Assembly (NCBI GenBank): GCA_011009095.1
Contig: VTPC01091236.1
Coordinates: 285,814 to 349,813, forward strand
Length of the DNA: 64,000 nt
Direction of reading: 5' to 3'
Source of the DNA: Ignelater luminosus
Lineage: Eukaryota > Arthropoda > Insecta > Coleoptera > Elateridae
Made by a program: the position numbers and the translations under genes. Every line of letters begins with the position of its first letter. The stretch's first letter is position 1. Positions 1 to 10,750 of the stretch are shown one piece after another. The notes under the pieces are model-generated. The model was given only the letters and a program-made list of their open reading frames with translations. It had not been told where the DNA came from and ran no database searches.

Positions 1-1556
1 AGTTTCAATGTCGGAAAGTGTGAAAACACCAGAAAAATGAAATTTGACCAAAGAGTACAAAAAACAAATGCAATTAGTTATTCTAAAGGGCCACCAATGA
101 CGATCTGGTAAAGAGAAAACTAGATTAGCTTCCTCGAAATAACCTAAACAAGGAAAATCGACAAAGCTGCGTATCAGGAGAAGAGCAAAGAGTAAAACGA
201 ATGTGTCCACAAGGTAACTTATCTGAGTAGGCTAGGAGGTCACTGTAGGCGATCTAGTGGACAACCAGGTTTAATCCACAAAAAATCCAAACAAAGGTAC
301 GTATCTGCGGAAGAGAACTTTTGGGCTACGCTAGTAGCTCATTGCAGGTAATTTGGTAGATAACAGGTTCTAATCTCCACTCAATAAATCTTTTGTAAAA
401 ATGTAAAATAAAAAACAGTTACATAGCTACTAAGCCAGCCTCAGGTCTCCCGATATAGCCATTAACGTAAAGTTTGATCCTGTAGCCAGATTAGCTTTCT
501 CAAGCAAAAAAAAAGCATAGAATGAAGAGAGCGTCATTGGTCAGCTTAATTCTAGATTTAGTTTGATTTAGAAAATGTCAAAAAAAGCGTCAAGTATCAA
601 AAAAATAAATAACGAAGACAAAGACGCGTCTTGAAAGCAACTAATCGAGTAGTGAACAACTGCAGATGGTCTGATTCTACAACATACACCTTGCGAAAGG
701 GCGTCAATTCTGTGTGACTAGGCCAATGGTGGTCTATCCCCCAGGTTAGCTTTTCTCGAAAACTTTAAAAAGAACAGAGAAGATACCACGAAGCTGCGAT
801 AGAGCAAATGAAGTGCAAGCAGGACCGGTGCAATAAGACAAATGAGATGTACCGTACACAACCCTATTTACCTCGATAAGGCAGCAGAGCGGCATTTTCA
901 TTTCAAACAATTATCAATTAGTTAAACTGTAGAAGAAAGAATAAACAAGTACATTTTTGTGAAAGAAACATGATGTAATGTGCAACGCCTTTTTCGTCGT
1001 TCGTTGCTTTTACAAGGAAGGAAAACACCAAACCCTATCTATACCAAAACAGACGATTGGAAATCCAATGGTCAATTATTATAAAAAAATAAAGCTTGCG
1101 ATCTTGGTAGACATACAAAAATTTCTTTACTAAGAAACGATAAAGAACGATTAAATAGACAAAGAAATTTCCTTATAAAGGAAAAAGAATAGTAGGCAAC
1201 TGCTGTCCAACCTCGTCTAAATTAAATCGTGAGGCAGATATAGTCCTCTGCGATCAGTGAAAGTTCGAAAGTGTCCACCGCAACAACGATACCGTACATC
1301 TGGAGAGTAGCGATATTTACCACACAGTATTCCGCACGGGAGAATAGCCTTACAGGGCCTCGCACTGCAGTACGGCGTACCGGATGATGCGAGCTGTTAT
1401 TGTTTTCTGAAATGTGGACTCATATGAAATCTTATCCCGATCATACTTATATTTCTAATAAATTAGTAACTACGAATATGCGGAAAGATCTTAGAAATTT
1501 TTGCTCTAACATGTACACCTTGACGAATCACCACACTGTATGTACTAAATAATCAA
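1..1556. other. spacer with a few degenerate repeat copies
   Basis: I see no convincing gene. Three loosely similar stretches begin near 125, 491 and 745. They share a GATTAGCTT(T/C)CTCG-like start followed by purine-rich sequence with AAGCTGCG and GAGCAAA, which suggests an old, decayed dispersed or tandem repeat. A GC-richer patch at about 1290-1400 has no recognisable coding content on either strand. Confidence 0.35.
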
Positions 1557-1741
1557 ATGCTAACGAAGGCTTTATATGAAAACATTAAGACTGTTATAAA
1601 GCCAAAGTATAAAATCGATTGTCTTGTGCTTGAACCCTTTACCAGTGCCTGTTGTTGGAAGGGTTGTTCCATCAAAGCGACTACAAGAAATTTCTCTCTA
1701 TTGCTGACAATACTTTTTTCCAATAATTGTTGTTCAGTATG

Positions 1742-1754
1742 GGCCTTCGGCCCT
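1742..1754. repeat. short hairpin GGGCC-TTC-GGCCC
   Basis: A perfect 5-bp inverted repeat with a 3-nt centre (GGGCCTTCGGCCC). It lies inside an 89-codon open stretch (1557-1826) that I do not recognise and do not call a gene. The geometry matches the larger palindromes in arrays D and E, but one copy is weak evidence. Confidence 0.4.
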
Positions 1755-2000
1755 TTGGGTTACTTTGAAAATAGCTTTAAAAATAAGTACTTTAATGAGT
1801 GTTTAAAAATGAAAATGCCAGACTAAATAAACCGGTTGGAAGTAGAATTTGATAAACTAATACAAACTTACAATTCAAGAAAAGTTTTAAATTTTGTTAA
1901 TTGTAAAAACTGTCACGGATACAGTTGTCCCGATATTTTACAAATTGTTGGATATGGTTGTAGTCAGGGCCGACACTAGGGTATTTGGCACTTACAGAGA

Positions 2001-2110
2001 AATTTCTTAAGGCGCCTTTGTTTCGTGAGCAGGGTGGTATGCGTGGTGCGCTTAATATCAGCTTCAGTTATGTTATTCGTCACTGTTCTGCTTTAGATCT
2101 TTCGTGGCAC
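2001..2110 (+). repeat. repeat B, copy 1 (left flank of a B-A-B block)
   Basis: Begins with AATTTCTTAAGG and contains the GATGCGTGGTGCGTTTAATGTCAG-type core in degenerate form (GCGTGGTGCGCTTAATATCAG here). The same module recurs at 2771, 12760, 13068, about 27162, 50446 and 51025. It has no coding potential that I can see. It stands directly before a run of repeat A and a second B copy follows that run. Confidence 0.65.
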
Positions 2111-2134
2111 TAAGTAGATCGAATAAAAAGTATT

Positions 2135-2292
2135 TAGGGACTTCCAGATATGAGTTTTCATAATATTATAAATAACGTCTGGAAAGTCTGGTAAAAACGT
2201 TGGAAATCTACTCCAAACAGTCGTAGACACTAAATAACCAAAAAGATATTAGCTTATTATTATTATTATTATTATTATTGTTGTTATTATTA

Positions 2293-2332
<40 letters not shown>

Positions 2333-2770
2333 GAATTACGTCAGGTCATTCTAAATGTAGAAGAATTTTACAACTTATGGTGCTACGCACTATGCTAGTA
2401 GTAAGTAAGGTACGTATTGAATTCACAAAAAATTATAAAGCGGCATATCGAAATCAGGGACTTACACAGGTATTAGTTTTTATAATGCCATTAAATGCCT
2501 GGAAATACTGAACAAACGCTAAAAATTCACTCTGAACACCCGCAGATACTAAATGACCAACAGATTATTAGTTCGGAATTACGAATTACGTGATGCCATT
2601 CGAAATCTAGAAAGTTGCATATCGAAATTAGAGACTCACAGATATTGGTTTTCCTAACATTATTAGATGTCTGAATATCCTGGTAAGAATGCTAGACATT
2701 TTGAAAAAACCGCTGGCAATTTACTGTTATACACTGGCAGACACTAAATAACCAAAACAATATTAACTCG
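2135..2770 (+). repeat. repeat A, about two units, containing a TTA microsatellite
   Basis: Two to three degenerate repeat-A units. Landmarks, in order, are TCATAATGTTATTAAATGTCTG, a GGAAATCTACTCTTAAACAC-like stretch, CGTAGACACTAAATAACCAAAAG and ATTACGAATTACGTCATG, each in degenerate form. The first unit is interrupted by an imperfect TTA microsatellite. I see no coding function. Confidence 0.8.
2254..2330. repeat. TTA/TTG trinucleotide microsatellite
   Basis: About 25 tandem TTA units with two TTG interruptions, inserted or expanded inside a repeat-A unit exactly between its TATTAGC and ACGAATTACG landmarks. A poly-leucine reading frame across it is an artefact of the repeat. Confidence 0.95.
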
Positions 2771-2900
2771 AATTTCTTAAGGCACCTTCGTTGATAAACA
2801 GGGTGATGCGTGGTGCGTTTAACGTCGGGTTTCAGTTTCTTTTTTAATTCTCCACTGTGTCGCCGCTTTACGGGTGGCAAGCTGCCTTATTTGTGAGCCC
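2771..2900 (+). repeat. repeat B, copy 2 (right flank of a B-A-B block)
   Basis: Starts with AATTTCTTAAGGCACCTTCG and carries the best-preserved core of the family (GATGCGTGGTGCGTTTAA), then TTTTTTAATTCTCCACTGTG and CGCCGC. It is in direct orientation relative to copy 1, with repeat A between them. Confidence 0.7.
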
Positions 2901-5204
2901 TCGCGCCAGCCTTGGTTGTAGTGCAAGTGTTTTTGAAATTTTAACTGACAATTCAAAAAATTGGGTTTGTCATGGTTCTGAACCATTACATACAAATTTC
3001 TGTCGGTGTAGATATAACAGAAAAGGCAAATAAGTTTTTGATGGAATTTTTATTAAATGTTAAATGAAGATCCTGTAAATACAAAATTGTGTAGTGTCTG
3101 AATTAGTAAAATGAATAAAAAATGCTGTTTTTTCATTAAAGAAATAAGACAATACCCAAAATGGCTTTTGTTTATAGTGCGGGAAGAGCGGAAAATGAAG
3201 ATAACTTCTTTTATTGAATATTACGATAACACAGCAAGAAATATAACAACCAGAACTAAAGAGAGGGTAGGTAAAAAGCTGATTAATATGATTAAACTAC
3301 CAACGGTCAGTTTAAGTCATTTCATATTCCCGTAACATTTTTGTCCGTTGGGGAGATTCCTTCCTCCCGTAGATATTAGATATTAGGAATCCGTTGATCG
3401 CAGAGTTTTCCTGACTGAAAAAGGTTTCTCTTTTTCTTGCAAGTTAAACTACTACTATATATCAAACTCGACATGTCAAGCTTTCAGTTAACGGCTTGAC
3501 TCGTCAATTCTTTCATTAATTTTGGATTTCTAGGAATTGATTTCACATTATTTACTAAAACGAGCTTCACGTATCTTCAAGCACCATTACTTCCTTCCTA
3601 TCAGTCAAATTCTTCGTTTGGAATCTTTAAATTGTCATCCTTAGCTACAAAAACGCGTTTTTCAGACGGTTTCATTTTATATCTACTTGATTCTAATTAA
3701 ATAATTTAATTCGTAATAAAGTTACTAAGGGTAGATTGTTAAGCATACATATACACACACGCACACACACGTTACATTATGCGAGATGAATAAAACATTT
3801 TCGTCAATTTTTAATTGTTCCTCATACTGCACAACATGCCCATTAGTAAAGAACACATAATAGCATCACAAATTGTGTATAATTATACCCCCCAAATAAT
3901 ACATAAAAGAAGGAATAATACAGCATCAAAGGTATACTAAATATAAAGCGGAAACGGCACGATATTCATAAAAATAATGAATGAACTGTGAAAGCTGAAA
4001 AGAAGCGTGCTCCTTATTAAATAGTAAAATCCCTAACCACAAAACGTTCGTTACGAATGCATTAGACTCTTTTTCCAGGCGTCATTTTCTGTAATTGCGA
4101 TATCCAGTTACTAATTACCCTAATGGCCTTCTGTAAATAATATAGAGGACTATAGCCTACTAGATTTCACACTTGTCTGTTAATGGCAACCATCTGGCCT
4201 GACGTCACCCGTATACACACGCAGCCACCTACAAAGATCGCACTGGTGGTGGTCTTTTCTTCGTTATCGAAAAAATAGAGAAATTCCTTATAGTATTGTA
4301 ATAGGATAAATTAATGCCACCTACACAACTGAACAAGGAAAAGAATTGCCCGTTCAATTTAATCCTCATTCAGCGAATGTCTAAACCATCGACTCAAAAA
4401 GCATTTTTTGACATGCAATTTAAATTTATTGTGAGAATATGTATTGGTGCTAACATGCTAATTTATCAATAACGGCTTCGACTAATTTTTCCCTTTAAAT
4501 ATAAGAAAAAATTAAAATTGATACTTCAAAGTGTATAGACTCCGATAAATGTAAACATTTTGTAAATGCGAGGGAAAATTTCTGACATTAATAAAAGTTC
4601 AAAGTATTACAAGAGGTTTTATAATACTCGGAAAATTGGCCAATTATCTTCATTGCCATTAAAGAAATATTTTTATTATACGAATGGTAATTTGAATGGG
4701 TATATTATTCTCTTTTATATTATTTTGTGTAATAATAACTTTTTCAAAGTTGTTTTTTGAATTATTATAAATTTAAACGTACAAATATTGCGGGAGTTTT
4801 TAGACAAAATGTTGCGATGTTTCAATTACGAATGGAATCATTTCAAATTGGACCCTTCGTTATAAATAATGAGTCGTAAGAGCAAACCTAAATTATCGTG
4901 TTAGAAATTTTGATCGTGTTTCTGTTCGCCTTTGGAATTCCTTTGCCACTTCTGTATTTACTTACATCAACAACGATTTATGAGAAGATGCAGGTTTTTA
5001 TCAGATTCAAATTTGGCAAGGTGTTTCCTCTCTCTTAAGCAAAATCCATATACAAGGCAATCCTATTTCTTTTTTTGCACGAAACTTTAAGATTTGTAGT
5101 TAGTGAATTCTTTTTAAATTTTTAAGCAAAGTTAGTTTCTGTTTTTCAAATTCGCTTCCCTAAAGATTATGTTACTAACAGAGTAATTGACCGAAATAAT
5201 TTAT
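2901..5204. other. AT-rich spacer
   Basis: No gene recognised. It holds an AC-rich dinucleotide tract at 3748-3771 and several frames of 60-75 codons without recognisable motifs (3111-3335, 4566-4760), which I regard as chance in AT-rich DNA. Confidence 0.4.
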
Positions 5205-5494
5205 ACAAAAAAAAATGTCAAACTAAATCTTAAGACAATTCGTGGTTAGAACATACAGAATTGGAAAGACGCAAATCGGAATTAGAAACTTACAGATATG
5301 GGTCTTCATAATGTTATCGAATGTCAGAATATTCTAAGCAGAACGACGAGAGTTTTCGGAGAAACTCTGGAAATCTACTCTTAAACACTCGAAGGCACTA
5401 AATACACAACAGATCAAAATTACAGAATATGCCATTGAAACGTACAAAAATCTGGACAGATAATATACAAAGAGTACGTCTAGAATTGTTGATA
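5205..5494 (+). repeat. repeat A, left part of an interrupted array
   Basis: About one unit plus the start of the next. Landmarks are GAAATTAGAGAC-like sequence, CATAATGTTATCGAATGTC, ACTCTTAAACACTCG and CACTAAATA. It ends in TACAAAGAGTACGTCTAGAATT. The same junction motif reappears at about 6883-6904, so a segment of about 1.39 kb separates two parts of one array. Confidence 0.75.
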
Positions 5495-5760
5495 AAAGCC
5501 ACTTTAATTTATTTTTAAGATAGTGATTAAATTATTTATTCTTTGACCTGGCAAGAACTTGAGATTTCGATTTCGATCTTACCTGAGCCCCAGACTGGTT
5601 TGACAGCGGAGTCTTTAGATTCCTAATCCTATGGGATAGTCCCAACTTTGTCCAAACGGCTAGGTACTTCTTTTATCGTGTGATACAACATTCAATGCTC
5701 TTTCATTTGATATGGCACTCATGAATTTTTCGTCAGTTCTGATTTCGTTTTAATGTAAGA

Positions 5761-6740
5761 ATGGACGTTTCAAAAGACGTGGTCCATATTCTAATCAAGT
5801 ACAAATTCGATTACGACCACACACCTAAACAAGCATGGCACAGTATCACTCATGCAAAAGGCCCAGGGATTGTATCTCATGTGACTATGAAGCGGGGTTT
5901 AGCAAGCTCAGCCAAGAGCAGCAAACGCTCACAGACAAACAGAGGCCAGGAAGACCGCTGGTTATCGATGAACCAGCAGTACTGCTGCCGTCGAAGCCGA
6001 ACCGACCCTGAACTCCCATATATTGGCTACTGACTTCCCCTGTTCACATGTGCAAATCGCCAGAATTCTGCACAAACACGAAGAGAAGGTTCGCCACGAC
6101 AAATGGGTGCCCCATAAACTGACCCAAAAAAACAAGACTGATTATCTGATGTCTGCACAACAATTGCTACAGCGTCAAGACGAAACCCCGTTTCTGTCCA
6201 AGAATTTTATCAACAAGAAAGAGTGACTTAACCCCGGACAGCCAGCCAGGCAAGTGCTATAACCCGACTGGCTTGCTAACAAGCTTATTCTATGCGTTTT
6301 TGTGGTGTCGAGGTAGTGATTCACAGGGAACTTGTCTCTATTGGTCAACCCATAAATTCTAAACGCTATTGTGCACAACTTGACCGTGTCCAGAGAAAAC
6401 TTCGCTGCCCCCGTCTAGCTGTCACTTCCGCCGTGAGATAGTCTTTCAGCAAGGTAATGCTCGGCCGCCCTACAAGAAACTGACTAGCGGGACTGGGAAC
6501 GTCTCATTCACCCACCGTACAGTCCTGACTGTGCCCCATCAGACTACCGCCTTTTTACGTCTCTAGCTCATTCCCTTCACGAATGTTTAGCAGGTTCGAC
6601 ACCTCAGATTGTATTTTGCCTCTAAACCCGGGTATTCTATGCCTGAGGCATTGATCTTTTGCCCACGATGCCGACGTTGCATCTCATAGTAGACCACAAC
6701 AGTGCCTACTTTGAACCATAATTGTATTTTTCTTATTTTT
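5761..6740 (+). pseudogene. mariner-family transposase relic
   Basis: This is a decayed mariner (DD34D) transposase, a cut-and-paste enzyme that uses three aspartates. Matching family segments occur in order across several frames. An N-terminal helix-turn-helix-like region lies at about 5761-5900. A GRPLVIDEPA-like segment is near 5950, followed by CSHVQIARIL and KWVPHKLT (6047-6125), QPINSKRYCAQLDRVQRKL (about 6347-6402) and QQGNARPPY (about 6450). HPPYSPDCAPSDYRLF (about 6508-6560) keeps the third catalytic Asp. The expected second-Asp segment HQDNARPH reads QQGNARPP, so that catalytic residue is lost. At least four frameshifts and several stops make it non-functional. A TTGTAAAAATTTGAGTATC-like end near 6760 may be part of the 3' end. 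It sits between two parts of a repeat-A array. Assignment to mariner is firm; the subfamily is not. Confidence 0.85.
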
Positions 6741-6882
6741 AATAAATAATTTTCTGTTGTAAAAATTTGAGTATCAAAGCTAATGTTACAGCCAAGTATT
6801 TAAACACCAGTAATTCTCCTTGCCTTAGTTTTTCGAAATTCTTCACAATTTATTATCTGGCATCACTTCCGTTACTTTGATT

Positions 6883-8420
6883 ATACAAAAAGCACATCTA
6901 GAATTCAGAAAATTCTAAAGTTGCAAATCAAATTAGGGACTTGCACAGGTATTGGTTTTCATAATGTGATTAAATGTCTGATGATTCTGGAAAAAAAGCT
7001 AAATATTTTGAGAAAAACGCTGAAAATCTACTCTTAAACACTTGTAGACATTAAACGACCAAAAGAATATTAGCTCCAAATTACGAATTACGTCATGCCA
7101 TTCTAAATATAGAAGCATCTTTAAAAAATCCGTGGCGCTACACGCTGCGTTGGTTGTACAAAAAATACGTCTCGGATTTACAGACCTATAAAGTTGCAAA
7201 GGTAATAATTTTCATCATGCTACTAAATGTCTTAATATTCTGGAAAGAACGCTGAACATTTTGGGAAAAACCGCCGGAAATATATTGTTAAACACTGGTA
7301 GACACTAAATAACCAAAAACATCTCAGCTCAAAATCACGAATTACATCACATCATTCTAAATGTAGATAAATATTTAGATAAACAGTGGGACTACGCGCT
7401 ACGTCGGTTGTACAAAAGACTGTCTAGAATGTACAGATTTATAGAGTTACATATCGAAATTAGAGGCTCACAAAGATAACGATTTTCATAATGTTACTAA
7501 ATGTCTGAATTTCTGGAGAAAACGCTGAAGATTTTGAGGAAAACGTCAAAAATCTACTCTTAAAAACTGGTAGACACTAAATGACCAAAAGAATATTAGC
7601 TCGAAATTACAAATTACTTCATGTCATTCTAAATGTAGTAGAATCTTTGCTGGGTGTACAAGAGGTACGTCTAAAATTTGGAGAATTATAAAATGGCATA
7701 TCGAAAAAGATTTACACATGTATGAAGTACCTCTAGAACTCACACTGTTGTAAAGTTGAAAATCTAAAAGGTAACTTACTTAAATATCTAGATATTCTGG
7801 AAAGAATGCTGAACATTTTGGAAAAAACGCTAAGACTACTCTAAACACTCGAGACTCCTAAATAACCAACATTTTGGATTGCAATTTACGTCATGTCCTT
7901 GAAACGTAGAGAAATCTTTAAATAATACGCTGCAGGACATTAGTAATACAAAAGGTACATCTAGAGCTCAGAAAGTTGTAAAGTCGCAAATCGAATTAGG
8001 ATTTCACAGCTATGGATTCTCACAATGTTATTGGATGTCTTATTGTTCTGAGAACACTGAAGTTTTGAGAAAACACGGGAAATCTAGTCTCAACACTGAA
8101 AAGCAATAAGTAACCGACAGACCGAGATTAGAGATTACGTCAGGTCACGTCATAAAAGAATTTTTAGATAATGTGCTGCGCTACGTTTGTTATACAAAAA
8201 GCACATCTAGAATTCAGAAAATTGTAAAGTCGCAAATCAAATTACCAATTTACAGATATGAATGTTCACAATGTTATTAAATATCTTACTGTTCTGGGAA
8301 GAACACTGAAAGACAATAAATATCCAACTCACCAAAATTAACAATTACGTCATATCATTAAGACAGAAGAATTTCTAGATACTGTGCTGCGCTACAAAAA
8401 GCACTTTGTGATCGTTAGAT
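6883..8420 (+). repeat. repeat A tandem array, about six units
   Basis: The best array of the family. The CATAATGTTATTAAATGTC landmark recurs near 6959, 7210, 7490, 8023 and 8267. The GTAGACACTAAATAACC landmark recurs near 7045, 7300, 7570, 7850, 8099 and 8310. Spacing is about 245-280 bp. Units diverge strongly and get shorter towards the right. I see no coding function, so I call it satellite-like. Copies elsewhere in the window in both orientations show that it is also dispersed. Confidence 0.85.
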
Positions 8421-8639
8421 CCAATATAACTTTGAATCACTAACTTCCTGATTTACAAATCCCTTTCCATCTATCTCTCACTGATTGTAGTTCTTGTCAA
8501 ATTCACGGATCAACTTTGTGCTGCGGTTCTCTTATCAATATCATTTTTAGTTAACATTATTTTAGACAAACAAGAATTCTCGCATGCACTGATTATATAG
8601 TAACTTTATCGTGAATAATCTGCAGACTGTGTGTCTCGT

Positions 8640-9698
8640 GGTGTACTCCCATCACAAGTAATAAATCATCCACTTTGGTGACCTGGGCCGTTCAAGAAGT
8701 TTATTTCTCGTCTGATCGATCATTTTCGGCTATTCTTGCACCAGAAAAAAGGTTGGTTTTACTAGCCAGCTTACGTTGTGGTTTAGTTGATAATTTACTA
8801 ACTCGTCTGTCCTCATTAGCCAAACTACAACAAATTGTAGCTTACTCTAGTCGCTCCATTTATAATCTGCGTGATCCTACAGAACGCATTATACGCTTGT
8901 TTTTAAAATTCGATGGTACCACAACAGGACCTACCACTTATTCTGGCGTTATTGGTAAGTTACTAGATGAATGTGAAAAGCGTCCTATTGTATCGTTCAA
9001 AAAGATAGACGGTATATTACCAGATATTTCTGAAGCCTGTATGATATTACATCAGCTATTATAATTAAGTGGCGAGTGTTCTCCTGATTTGACTAGTCAT
9101 TCCCCAGGAAAAATGTCTCGCGTCAAATGGCTGACAAAGGCCAACCGGATTATGCGGTTACATGTTTCAACTAACGAACCGATAAACAAACTGAAACAAC
9201 TTGTTAGGTTTGTAGTTAAGGTTGACGCCCCCATTTGCTTTAAAATTAGAGGACATTCGTCGTGCAAAGATGGGGCAAGACATTTCTGAGAATTGATAGT
9301 TAATTTCTGATATCTTCCACAAGAATCGAAAAAGGTAGTCATCTAAGAGAATTTGCTGATAGGCGCATTTTGAAGGCAAGGAAAACGCCTAATTCTGTAC
9401 AGCTTCGGGTATTCGAAATGCCGAAGATTAATTGATTGACTGGCAACAACAATATTCTCAACCGACAATACTTCGTGATGTTTCAAATGAAACTCTTCAT
9501 TCTTTAGTGGAATCAGAAGTTCTCTTTCTGCGACTTCCATGTCACACACAAGCTGTGGAGCGGGCAATAAAGACAATCAGAGAAGCGTCCTTACAGCTTT
9601 GTCAGAAAAAGTCTAGAGAAGCTTTGATTAAAACCAAAATTCATTCTCAAAAACGAATGCCCAAGTTTGGAAGCAAGACAGATTTTAAGAATCTTTGA
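8640..9698 (+). pseudogene. relic of an uncharacterised arthropod/cnidarian protein family (PCHTQAVER motif)
   Basis: Three open stretches in different frames read as one decayed gene. The first (8675-9064) includes PDISEACMILHQLL. The second (about 9089-9340) includes SRVKWLTKANRIMRLHV and FVVKVDAPICFKIRGH. The third includes REFADRRILKARK (about 9349), VFEMPKIN, a DWQQQYSQP segment, LPCHTQAVERAIKTIREAS (about 9533-9590) and RMPKFGSKTDF. From memory, these segments occur in the same order in large uncharacterised insect and cnidarian proteins with 'HARWLTLANRIL', 'REL..RRI.KAR' and 'LPCHTQAVER' motifs. Such proteins are often multicopy and may come from transposons. The function is unknown. 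At least two frameshifts and a T-run just after the end (9702-9721) suggest a dead copy. I did not find the N-terminal part of the family. Confidence 0.6.
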
Positions 9699-9954
9699 TT
9701 GTTTTTTTTTTTTGTTTTTTTTTGATACTAATGTTATAATATATGAGTAAAATATACTTTTCGATTTTTAAAATATGTATTTCTTACTAAATCAATCTGC
9801 TTTCCCTTTTACGTCATTGTAGTCCAACTAGATAGAAAAATTTCAAATTTCAAATTTTCAAAGTAGATGTGCGAGTAGAAGAAAACTACTTAGAACGATT
9901 TTTTTGCTGGTTTTTTTAATTGCTAGGGTTGGATTACCAAACATCATACATGAG

Positions 9955-10200
9955 CGACGCACCCTAACACACTAAAATGAGCTGGAGCACCATCATGTAT
10001 AGACCGTAGTGCAAGTAATGGAATGTCTTGAAGAAAATTTGGCAACCTTTCTTGGAGAAACTTTCTGTACGAAGCTTCATCGAATCAGTATGGAAGAGAA
10101 AACAGGACAATTTAAAAAGTCAGCAACAGTGCCCACGTACACATTGACGGAAAATTGATTTTGAGAGTGTAGCATTCATAATTCCAGGTACGGTTGCTAC
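9955..10200 (-). pseudogene. DUF4817/Tc1-mariner-like transposase relic
   Basis: Read on the minus strand, this gives part of a DDE transposase of the insect type that carries a DUF4817-like N-terminus. A degenerate 'VNVWAGIVGDFLIGP'-like stretch lies at about 10150-10108. FDEASYRKFLQERLPNFLQ (about 10085-10029) follows, then HDGAPAHFS (about 9997-9971), which normally carries the second catalytic Asp. The third-Asp segment (WP.RSPDLTPLDFF) is missing, so the copy is 3'-truncated, and frames shift at least once. It ends close to an inverted repeat-A copy at 10368. The central scrap of the fold-back element at 58106 carries the segment missing here and appears to belong to the same superfamily. 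Confidence 0.65.
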
Positions 10201-10367
10201 AGGGCCGGCGTAACGACAGGCAAATGAGTTATAAATATTTGCCATAGATGCCGTGGTGACTAGACTCTGCACAATGCAGAATGATGATAATTTACCACAC
10301 GAAGGTACCTCCACCGAATATGCTAGCACTTGTCCTGATCTCAAGATGTTTCTACATCTGAAGTTCT

Positions 10368-10750
10368 ATGACGTAATTCTTAATTTTCAACTAATAATCT
10401 GAAAGTTGTTTAGTGTCTACGAGTGTTTTTTTCCTGAATATTCAGACATTTAATAACATTATGAAAATCCACACCTGTAACTTCTTAAATTTGAATTTTA
10501 AATCTACAATTTTGTAGTGTCACAGGCTAACTAAAGATTTTTTTACACTTCGAATGGCGTGACGTAATTCGTTATTTAGAACTAGTAATCTGTTGGTTGT
10601 TTAGTATCTACGAGTGTTTAGAGCAAATTTCCAACGTTTTTCCAGAATTTTTAGGCATTTAATAACATTAATGAAAACTCATGTCTGTAAGTTCCTTAGT
10701 ACGATTTGCAAGAAGCTTTAACGGCGACAAGTTTGTAAATTCTAGATTCA
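10368..10750 (-). repeat. repeat A, inverted copy, about 1.5 units
   Basis: The reverse complement of the repeat-A landmarks is clear: TTTAGTGTCTACGAGTGTTT near 10409 and 10595, ATTTAATAACATTATGAAAA near 10448 and 10660, and GACGTAATTCGTTATTTAGA at 10561. This orientation is opposite to the arrays at 6.9-8.4 and 34-35 kb. Confidence 0.85.

Noticed and set aside
2278..2511. 77-codon frame beginning with poly-leucine
   Set aside because: It is the translation of the TTA microsatellite running into repeat A.
9097..9576. Minus-strand frames of 66-81 codons
   Set aside because: Antisense of the PCHTQAVER-family relic, whose plus-strand motifs are recognisable.
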